From positions 1 to 36,002 of the forward strand of contig JABANN010000352.1 of NCBI GenBank assembly GCA_013115125.1: a DNA stretch of 36,002 nucleotides, written 5' to 3'. Shown here one piece after another: positions 21,901-31,500 of this stretch; the first letter of the stretch is position 1, and every line of letters begins with the position of its first letter. The notes beneath the pieces are model-generated. The model ran no database searches. It saw only the letters and a list, made by a program, of their open reading frames with translations, and had not been told where the DNA came from. Position numbers and translations under genes: made by a program. The stretch comes from Perkinsus olseni. Lineage: Eukaryota > Perkinsozoa > Perkinsida.

Positions 21901-24900
21901 GTGGGATTCGAACCCGGCATCTCGAGAATTCCCACCCGACTGGTTCTCTCAAGCTTTCGCCTCCAATCCTCTTCTTTCTCTCGTGGATGCTCCTCACTAT
22001 ACCTGACTCATGGCATTATCAAAAGCGCGCGCCCCGATGATCGATTATCCCTTAGGGATGCATGGAATCTTAGGTTGAAGCGAGGCGTATCCAAGAAAGG
22101 TTAACCGCATGACAAGATATTTATCACCTCATGAAATCCTGGTTGACATCGAAGGTAAAGGCTTTGCGGTCATCATCACACTGGGGATAATTTACCCGGA
22201 CTCTGCGACGGTCAATTGCATTCTCGTATGCTCTGAAAGTATCCAATGTCGAAGCATGCAAGATACGAAATAGGTCGGGCAACTGCCTACAAGGTAACTT
22301 CCTCGAGAGCATCCTTCCAACCCTGCCGGCTCAAATCTTCTGCAAATTTACCAGCACACAAGGCCGTGGGAATTTCGCCGTCTAAGAACAACCCCGCATA
22401 TCTTATCAACCTACGATGAGCACGCTCGACCTAAAGATACTCCCTACTTCGCGAGCTCTCCATGCCCTCCATTTCCGCGTTCTCATCCAAAAGCGCATCA
22501 TCTTTCCCCAGACTCGACCTCGGCGCCTGAAAAGTGCACAAGTTGAATGATATCCAAGGTCGAAGCGTGTAAGATACAAAACAGGTCAAGTCGAAGTCCA
22601 TTACAAAAACGATTCCCGACAGCTCCGTTCGTTTATGCAGGGTCTTCGTCTTCGCACTGCAGCTGACAATCCTTCCCATCGGATCAATCTCAATCCTCTC
22701 TCGGCTCCATTTATCTAACAATACAAATCTTGCCCCACTTGCTCACCCTTACTATTCCTCAACGCAGAACTACAGTCAGTTACCAACGCTCATCCGAAAG
22801 ATCCCCGGATCGATCTCTCCACCCGGTACTACTATTTCCGTAAACGTAGTGGGTGGTGGTTGTGGAAGGGGCCAGATGCATCGGCAGTTGAGCTATGCCC
22901 ACTCGCTCCTCTCCTTCGCTGGAGGGCGCTGAGAAATGAACCATCGCAAGTGCCCGGGTTCTATCCCGGCACGTGTCATTTTCTATACCATAGTAAGTTG
23001 CGAGTATCCAAGGTCGAAGCATGCAAGATACAAAATAACTCACCTTCCGGACTTCCTCCCTTCCCAGAATGAGCTTCAACATACGTGCAACTCCCCTGTA
23101 ACATCACCAGCCCTCCACACATGGACACCCGCACACCGCCAGCGGTATCTAGCGGGTAATCCAAAGGTCCCCGGATCGAATCCCAGCCACTCCATTTCTA
23201 CCCTCGATTTCCGCACTACTTGCGGACGTTTCAAGGTCACCAATATCTGCTCTGACGGCCGTCGAAATTGATATCCCACCGGGGGAATCTTCGCCCCCAA
23301 GGTACCACTCATCGTCATCATCAGCTGAATCTTCATCGCACTCGGAAGATTCTCCTAAGGTTGAAGCTTGCAAGATACCAATGGGGTCAAGTTGAACTCG
23401 AATGCATGAGATGGATTTTGAAAACCACACGGGCAGCCTGGAGCGAAGAAACCTTCACAACAGAATCTTCCGCTCGAGGTCGACCCATGCAAGATACAAA
23501 ATAGCTCAACATCAGCAAAGATATCTCACCTTTCACATCCTTATCCTTAATGAAGTTCTTCAGTCCCGCAGACAACTAAAAAAGCAGCACTCCCACCGTG
23601 CGGAAGGTCCCCGGTTCGATTCCCCCCTCCTCCATTTTTATTACATGCTGGAATCCCTCGTACAGGTCCACCCTCTCGCCTTCCTCCACGAAAAACCGCA
23701 CCGTGTTCAAAGATATGTGCCCTCGCTTCAGTAAGGTTATAGTCGTCGTCTTCTTCGGACTGAAAATATCCTAACTCCAACCATGCAAGATACGGAAATG
23801 GTTGGGTAGTATATCGTATGCGCGAATGAGAGAGAATCTTGCCAATCTTCAATCCCGCTAATTATCGTTCAGTTCACTGATATATATAAGATGCATCCAA
23901 GGTTGAACCATGCAAGATACGAATAAATAAGATACGCTATCAATTATTACTCGGATGATTGCTTCTTAGCCTGGGAATAGACACCGGCATTAATAGTGAT
24001 GATACCGTCCGACCAAACCGTACCTGATTAACCTCAAGATACCATGCACGCTCAACCTAAAGATACCGACCCCCCTCAACCTAAAGATACCAACCCCCCT
24101 CAACCTAAAGATACTCACATTCGCTAACCATTCCGCCATGCGTAACCGGTAGCTTCACCGCAGTCGCAGGACGGCACCCCTCCGGTAGCCTCCCTCGAAC
24201 GATCGACTCTTGCCGCTCATCATAGTCAAAGATCGTTCCTGAGAAAAAAAATTTCCATATCAAGCCCCCCCCCCCAAATTCGTACGACCGGAATAATTTC
24301 GTGGCGCGCGAAATCTTCTGCGGAAAAATTCCATTTATCATCCCAAATTTCATCCTAGTCGAAATAAATTCATACAGACCTCCCTCGGAAAAAATATAAA
24401 ATTACACCCCGCAGGGATCGAACCCGGGACCTCCCCATTACCGCTCAGCATCACCCACGACCCAACTTTGCAGTAGCAAATCGGCCAGTCGGTCGGTTGA
24501 GTTTTCAACAGCCTTCCAGCCAGCTGAGGGCCGACATCATCATCGCTCAACGCCGGCAAGGGAACGTATCTAAAAATATCTTTGCGCATGCGTGCAAAAA
24601 CCCATACCGCCCCTTCCCCAACTCACGGATCTCCTCCGTCATTCGGGATGACCCAGGCTGAATTATCCAAATACATTCTCATCGGCTTAACTTCGTTCTT
24701 TGGCACCACCACGTTGATCTTTCCGTCTTTCCAGACACGTAAAACTGACCAAAAAATTCGTCAAAAATTGTGAAAAAATTCCGGGAAAATAAAATACTTA
24801 AGAAAATGCTCTTCTCAGAGCTCTCGTCCATATTCTGCTCAGTCTCGGAAAGACTGATTATTGCGGGAGTTTTTTACCAAATTTTCTGCAATTATTTTCC

Positions 24901-26179
24901 TTTCAGCCTTCTCGTCCCAGCGATTTTACATATTGTCAAAAATTTAATCATAAAAGATTTCATCCGTGAAGGATATTTCCAAAATTTTCCCACTCCCCGC
25001 CTTTTCAGCGTTTCAAAAACCCTTCGCGATAGATTCACGCACCGCCATGAAATTCCCCACCACGCATCCAATTTTCCCGCGCGCCACGAAATTATTACGA
25101 TGCTCCTTCGGCTGGCTCGTCCTGTCCTTGGCGCCGGGCACCAGGAGATCTCCGCTCAATGAGGGGAGGGGAGAATTAACCTGACCAAAAAAACCGCAAA
25201 AAAATTTCGTTTTTTTCTCTCCGCTAAAAAATCTAGAAGAATCCATCAAAATCTTCCGTCAATCAATCAGCAAACCACGTTAGCCGTAGTAGGAAATTGA
25301 AAACAGCGTCACACGCCACGAAATTATCCGCTTAGAAACGCCAGTCCCTCCTATGAACTGACGAGTAACCTTTTGACTAGTCCTATTGCTCAGTAGAATT
25401 CTTTTCCTTCATAAATTATTAGACCAACTTTTGCACGCACATAAGGCGATACGCTTACGCGTGCCTGCCAGTGATCTTTTCGGCTATCCAGAAAATTGCA
25501 AACGTCCTCAGTTCAGTCCAATGGGACCCACACGAGCGTTCTCATCCGAAAGGTCCCGGGTTCAACCCCCGCAAAATTAATGTTAGACCACCCTCGCCGT
25601 AATTTCGTGGCGCGTGACTTTTACATCCGCGAGCCATCCTAAGTTATACTCCTTGTCCTCTTTGTCTTTCACAACTGACCCAGCGGTGTCCAAAATTCCT
25701 GAAAAATTTTATGGAAAAAATTCGGAAAAAATCTCATTTTTCGACTCACCAGTTGCACAGATGACCTGATGTCCATCAATCGGCAAGGTAGAGAATCTGG
25801 AAAAGATATCTTTGCGCACAGCCAAGATTTTTGGAAGATTCTCGCGGTCAACCTCGAGTGAAATTGATTTATCGATCAGTGAATCAGACGGAAGGTGCAT
25901 CGGAGGCATCTTAAGGTCATGCTAGTAAGATACGGAATTTGTTGAGCGAACCATCCACGGCGATGATACACAAACGGCAGAAAAAATTTCCCGCGCGCCA
26001 CGAAATTATTACATCCTCGGAGGGCGGTATCCAGGATACCAATTATTATTTATTCCAAATCTCATTTCTTGGGCCAGGGACTCCGGGACCGGGGGTTCGT
26101 CGGACAAACTTGCTTCACTTGCGCCATCTTGGATTTCCTCAACGCCGGGGAGGGATCCTTCTTCTTCATCCGAGCTCAT
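16000..26179 (-). CDS. Very large intron-rich gene, product not recognised
   Basis: I read more than 30 small exons in the same direction with matching phase, from ATG 26177-26179 (MSSDEEEGSLPGVEEIQDGA) to TGA 16000-16002 (...EDLPESKETF), probably over 1000 residues. N-terminal part: an acidic leader, then DVCNFLDSRKDHWQAR and two similar segments, VWKDGKINVVV and VWSDGIITINA, which resemble beta-rich (Tudor-like) repeats. Middle: WSRERIEIDPMGRIVSCSAK, LAYENAIDRRRVRVNYPQCD, LNPRALALPQLRSLRNADRE and IQEWWFRYDTNEKVLTHSTL. C-terminal part: helical and charged (KAYEEADFKIIEEIGEEAGK), then an acidic tail. No catalytic motif was found. A UBC, helicase or kinase domain was looked for and not seen. 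Two or more joins are uncertain, notably near 25915-26025, 24310 and 22130, so it could be two genes. Introns contain families A to F and several tandem arrays. Confidence 0.6.
16157..16191 (-). repeat. 35-nt intron made from a family A element
   Basis: Minus strand: GTCGAGCGTGCAAGATACGA at the 5' end, ...GGTTGGGTCAG at the 3' end. The upstream exon ends AATCCAGAG, the element's left arm. Splicing here restores the acidic C-terminal frame (RYRDELDSSDGEDEDDF). Confidence 0.65.
18743..19035. repeat. 42-bp tandem array, about seven copies
   Basis: Unit GTATCTTATTCACTCATGTA followed by ACGCCAGAGTCGACCTATCA and GC. One copy is 3 bp shorter. It lies in an intron of the large minus-strand gene. The GTATCTT and GTCGACCTA parts show that it derives from family A. 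Confidence 0.9.
20524..20840. repeat. Two blocks of a 27-bp tandem repeat (4 + 4 copies) of family B
   Basis: Copies start at 20524, 20551, 20578 and 20605, then 20739, 20766, 20793 and 20820, each exactly 27 nt apart. The core AATTTCGTGGCGCGCGAC is followed by a 9-nt AT-rich tail (often GGAATATAT). The blocks lie in one intron of the large gene. Elsewhere family B occurs singly. Confidence 0.95.
21590..21730. repeat. 41-bp tandem array, about four copies
   Basis: Unit CGACCTAAGATACGTTCAAG followed by CCATCTATCATATCACAGGA and T. The first half is antisense family A. The array is intronic in the large minus-strand gene and ends close to the exon encoding the FHSAADPHMM segment. Confidence 0.85.
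24048..24117. repeat. 24-bp tandem repeat, three copies
   Basis: Unit CTCAACCTAAAGATACCGAC plus CCCC, from the same family A right half. It is intronic in the large minus-strand gene. Confidence 0.85.
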
Positions 26180-27044
26180 CAGAGGAAGAAAAATAGACAC
26201 CCCCTGAAGTCGAGAGGTTGAAGCATGAACTTCACAAACCAAAAGATACCAAAAGATATCGGTATCTTAGGTCAACCTGCGGCCTACGAAACACTATCCA
26301 ACCAAAAACCTAAAAGATACTCAAAGATACTGCCGTTGCAAAGTTGACCGGAGGTTGACCTCAACGTGACATGAGTAGCGGTCGAAAGATGCCAATAATA
26401 TCTTTCAAGTTGTTCATGCCGAAACAAGTCGAAAGTTGAAGGTATCTTAAATTTCGCAGGGAGCCAGGGTCAACCTGGGATGCGTGGTAACACTGAGTAT
26501 CTTCAAGAAAATGGAAATTTACAAAGAATTTGCCGCAAAAAATTTCTGTCTAGTGCAGAGGGCAACAAATGTCAACAAGAGAACGATTGAGCCTGGGCTA
26601 TTCTGTATCTTCCCAGCATCGACCTTAGATTCCTCCCTGGCTGTATACGATCCCTCCACACTAAGTAGACAAAGAGCGAATATCCTCGTTCATAAGAACT
26701 TAGATTCGAAAAATATCTTAGGTTGACGTATCCATCTGAGCTATTCTGTATCTTGCCAGCATCGACCTAAGATTCACCTTATGACAGTATAGAACTCCGT
26801 AATAGAAAATGATTATCCGCACTCATCAGGGTCGAAGATTTAAAATATCTTTAGTACCCGTCCCAACCCAAAGATACGCCGAAAACAACGGTGAAGAATC
26901 TTAACACAACATTATACTCTGCGACAACATCTGTAAAATGCCAGCATCAACATAAGATATTCCCATAAATCAATTCCAACGACTCTCATCACAGGAGCTA
27001 TCACCCTTAGGCGATCCATACAACACCTTCCCCAACTCATAACA
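26180..27044. other. Repeat-filled intergenic region
   Basis: No gene seen. At least eight degraded family A copies in both orientations, for example around 26240-26275, 26430-26475, 26600-26635, 26715-26775 and 26940-26960. This is the densest non-genic accumulation of that family in the window. It includes the upstream flank of the large minus-strand gene. Confidence 0.6.
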
Positions 27045-27898
27045 TCAAACCACACCCTCATCCGAACTCCTCATCACCTTCGCGGGTCTAGCCTGCTTCC
27101 TTCCACCCGCTCCTTGCTCCGCTCTCTTCTTCTTTCTCCTTTCATAGAGCGGTCCCCATCTTCCTCAACGTCAAGTTAATAGTATCTTCACTTCGAACAC
27201 AGACCAGCGTAGTTGACAAAGATGCGTCGAGGAAGTCCTTCCCGAACGACCTACGGATTCGCATAAACTTAGCGCTTTCACCGTACCTAGTCTAAATACC
27301 CTCTGAAGTGTCCAACTCGTAATATCAAGGTTATCTATGGGTATACTCACCCTTCTATATCTTACAATATGGATATACCTTCAAAGAAGCTGGAAAAATC
27401 CTGGTCAAGTGAGCAACGGAATTGCAGCTTAGTACACGACCTGAAATATCTCGCCTTTTTTCATGCCCTAGGGAGGTTAAATTGAAAAGGTTGTAACCAA
27501 AATCGGAAATATCCACATCGAAATTCGTATTTTTTTCCACTCCATAATCGACGCCGGGCAGAGTCATTTTGTAATGGCCGGCGGAAGGCTTCGGAAGATG
27601 AGGAGAAGGGCGAGAATCAGAGGTTTGGTCACGGTGAATGTGTTGACCTGATTTGTATCTTGCAAGCACCAACCCAAGATACCAACAACAACACCATGAG
27701 AGTTCGATTTTCGCGCAGCAAGCAAACGTTGCGGAAATGCAAGTCTTCTCAAGAGCGCAAGAATACTCCCCAATAAGCGCGCGCCACTAAACTCCGGTGG
27801 TCGTTCTCGCGTCAGAATCATCACAGGTCCTTGCTGTTGACGAACCTTTCCAACCTCCTGACCCGTCCGACCTTCTTCCTCAGACTCAAAGAATCCAT
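27045..27898 (-). CDS. Small basic protein, not recognised
   Basis: Start ATG is 27896-27898 (MDSLSLRKKVGRVRRLERFV); exon 1 is 27825-27898 with a GT donor. Later exons encode LRLAFPQRLLAARKSNSHGV, then PSAGHYKMTLPGVDYGVEKN followed by TNFDVDISDFGYNLFNLTSL, then a segment ESAKFMRIRRSFGKDFLDAS. The last exon is very basic (GPLYERRKKKRAEQGAGGRK) and ends at TGA 27045-27047. Length is about 180-200 residues. The strongly basic ends would fit a nuclear, nucleolar or ribosome-associated protein, but that is only composition. The join between the third and last coding segments is uncertain. One intron contains a sense family A copy (GTATCTTGGGTTGGTGCTTG). Confidence 0.5.
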
Positions 27899-28506
27899 TC
27901 TCTACTCTAGAATTCGTAAATTCTAGAAATTTAATTTTTAGTAGATATTGATGCTCTCCAGCTTCCCTTTCTGAGATGCCTCACATGACGCCTGAGACGC
28001 CTTCTTAGAAGGCGGTTGCCAGCTTCGTGAATTGGGTCAGATTGAAACTGTCCTTAATAACGAACAATACACGACTTAGTCTTCCTGCTCCGTCTCATCC
28101 TGTCTCCGTGAGCAGCTCTATCGAAATCTTTCGTGCTGTTTTTGGTAGGGGCGGCGAAATGTGTTGCGATTGGTGTGGTATTGAAGGAATATTTTGGTCT
28201 TTAATTCTAGTATTTTAGGTTGTTAATGTTTTATTAATGATTTTTTATCGAGAGAAGAGAGTTGGAATTGAAGCTGATATTTTGTAGATTCTATTTCGAT
28301 CAAAGATCGTATCTTTTGTATTACTACAATCGTTGGGGTTCCTGCTTGTGGGATGGGCGTATCTTAGGTCGGTCATAGGAGATCGCGGAGAGGTCGGATA
28401 TGTCATAACAAATCATTGAGGTGAATAGAACCGGGGACCTCTCGCTCCACAGAATGACGCCTTAACCTTCTCGCTATTTATTCGCAGTATTTTTGACTCG
28501 ACGGTA
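27899..28506. promoter_or_regulatory. Shared flank between divergent genes
   Basis: About 600 nt separate the minus-strand basic protein and the plus-strand striatin-like gene, so it must hold both promoters. No clear TATA box or other core element is identified. It contains one family A copy (about 28358-28395) and one antisense tRNA-like fragment (about 28428-28443), which makes a discrete core promoter hard to place. Confidence 0.4.
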
Positions 28507-31500
28507 ATGACGATGGACGCCGCCGCCTCCGCCAGCCGCCGTCCGGAGTTGAGCGAAGGAAGGAAGTCCATGGCCGACGCTGCAGCCCTGCTGATCGAGA
28601 GGGTACTACTGGAGCCTGGAAAATCTTCGCTGTGCGTGCAGGGGCGTATCTTTCAGGTCGTTAGAGACCTTCAGGATCTCAAAAGATACTTGGCAAGGGA
28701 CCAGGCTGAGGCGGAATTAGAACGGTAGTTCCGTCACGCGCCACGAAATTGTCCTGAAAATTGTGGAACTCTAATCGGGCATACCCGAGGCGGGGGGTGG
28801 ACGGGACTCACTCGAGGATGGGATACTATGATGTTTTGACGTCGTTGAGCTCTCGCGAAGGACTTGCCTTGCGCTGTAATTTAGGGCCGAAGTTGATAGC
28901 GAGAGTAGCTGAAAAGGGGAAAATTGCGTGCGGGAATTAAGATTGATATAGTGAATTTTGCATCAGAATTGGAATCTTTTTTTCTGTGTTGCCCCCGCTT
29001 CAACCTAAGATTCTCATAGTATGCACCGCTCGGTTTTTTATCACGGAGGAATTTGTTTGTTACAAGATTCGAACTGGTATCCTGGATCAGAATCAATGAA
29101 CTTTATCCGTATATTCCCCGCTTCGACCTAAGATTCTCACCGCTCGAAAACTTCCATTTCACACAGGTTCGAGTTGGTGGAAAAATGCCGGAAGGCGGAG
29201 TTAGAAGCGGAAGCTCAGGAAGGGAAGGCCCGGGATTACCTCAGGCGGATCAGCATGCTCGAGTTTGCGTTGAAGCGAGAGAGGGCAACAGTAGAGGCCC
29301 TCCAAAGAAGCGGTAGTTGGGTGAGGAGCGGTATGGAAAAATGGAATTATTGGTGTCATGGTAGAGGTTGAATTTTACGAAAGTTGTTGATTCAAATTTG
29401 ATTTTTACCTACGTAAAATATGATAATATTTACGGTGAAAATTCGGCGACCCGGAAAGACCTGATTTTGCATCGTCGCTGCGCACTGTGAAGGTTAATTC
29501 AGATTTTTCTGACACCTAGTTGAAATTTTTTTTTCTCATAAAATTAATTTTGAGTATCCAAACTTTGATGTATAGTTGTGAGTGAATTCATAAATACTTC
29601 CAAGTGAGGAATTAACGAGGCTTGGCAATTTTGACTGGTGGAATGGGAATGAAAGCGATTTCTTATTTTTTGAAAAAATTCCTTCCGCGCGCTTTCGAAT
29701 GGTATGCTAAACTAGGGTTCGATCAACGTAGGCGTGGTGGTAAAATTTGGAAAAACGCAGAAAAAACACGGAAAAATTACAGAAAATGTTCCGCTGGCTT
29801 CGTTCGCTCTGAAATTTCTCAGGTTGGAAACGGTTTCACAATATTGGGGAGAAATTGAGGTCGCGAAGTTGGTGTAGTATTTGGATTTTTTTGATTGTAG
29901 TATTTTTTTTTATTTTTTATCACAGACGATGCGTATCTTAATTTTCGCGTGAGTCATGGGTCGACCTCTATTCTTTATAGTGCGTAAAGATATCTTTTAT
30001 GATTCTTCTGGGTAAATACTGTAGGTGCTCTTCCTCGCTATGATGCGTATCTTAGGTTGACCCGTGCATGGTATCTTTAGGTTGATTCAGGTGCTGAAGG
30101 CAGTCACGTAGCATCGAGTACTCCACCATTATCTGAGCGGAGCGAAGCACCTCAGAGCGTATCTTTTCCTCTTTCCCCGGCGGAAACTCTCCGAGCTCAG
30201 CTGGAGCTTTATGGCAGCGTATCTTCGAGTCAAAATCCTTCACCTGCTGGACAGTCGAGGCCTCAGTCTTGCAAGGCGATTTTGAGAGAGTAATAAATAA
30301 TTTCGTGGCGCGTGAAGAATTTCGTGGCGCGTGAAGAGATGATGTATGTATATTAGTAGATATAAAGTGATTATGCTTAATACCTTTGTATGTTAATGTA
30401 GCTATATAGTTTTGAGGGTAATTTCGTGGCGCGCGGGAAATTTTCGTAGGAAAATTATGATTTTTTTTGTGCCGCGCGAAATATATTCTCAATTCCCTGG
30501 AAGGTTGAGCGGTATTTGATAGAGTACAAATGATATGTCGAAATCGATTGAATGATCGATTTGGTGTTCAGTTACTTGCGGGAATCTTCTTTGAGTCCAA
30601 GCGGAGGTGACGTCGATGGGAATCGAACTCGTGCGGGGAATTCGTCGCGGGTTCCGAATCAAGGACGCTCACCTAAGGCGGGCAACACTTTAAAGAGGTG
30701 AGAAAAAATAAGTGGAAAATAGTGGATCATTCCGGGATTGAACCTGGGTCGTTCGGATGGAAAACGTGAGGGCCTCTCAGTCCGACTGCGCATCCGGCCA
30801 AGGCTCCCTCGTCTCCGTCATCCTGGATGGAAGCGGCGAGGTTCCCGACTAAGGAGAGTTTGCAGGGGGTAGTGTTATGGGGACTCGCAGCGCGAAGAAT
30901 ATCTTAGGTTGAAGCTAGCTCTTGGTAATGTGAGGTGTATAAAAATTTGCCGCCGGAAATGGTCGTGGCGTATCTTGAGGTTGATCTGGCAATACTCGTG
31001 GAGGTCGGATAGCAAGATTCGGGATGAAAAAAATTTTACGAATCTTTGTCGAGTTCGTGTGGTATGAATTATAGTTGTATTAGTAGGAATATCTTGAGGT
31101 CGGCCTTGGTTAAGTATCTTGAGGTCAATTTCGGTTGAGTATCTTGAGGTCGGCCTTGGTTAAGTATCTTGATGATGAGATGAGTATCTTCTCATCTTGT
31201 GGTTGACTCTATCATGAGCGTGTAACTCAAGAGTATCTTCAGCCGGTTATATATGCATGCGTATCTTAGGTTGACGCGTGCTCGTGGCGCGTGAAAAGAT
31301 ACGCCGTTTGATCTTTTAGGGCCCCTCAAGCCCACCATCACTGTCACCCACCGCGGCTCACCAACAATCGACTAAAAAGGCCTCTCCCCGGGATAGAACC
31401 TGTGCGGGTTTGGTGAGCAGGGCAGGGAAGGAGTGGCGTCCGGCTGTTCGGATGAATGCCCACTTGGGAGCGGTTAGATGCACGGTGATGGCGGATGAAG

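Noticed and set aside
16000-26179. UBE2O, dynein heavy chain or SPAG17 identity for the large gene
   Set aside because: No UBC fold, P-loop or AAA motif was found, and the partial similarities were limited to a few residues.
29622-29858. 78-codon frame in the striatin-like linker
   Set aside because: Sequence consists of T/A-rich intron filler and family C remnants and could not be joined in phase with flanking exons.
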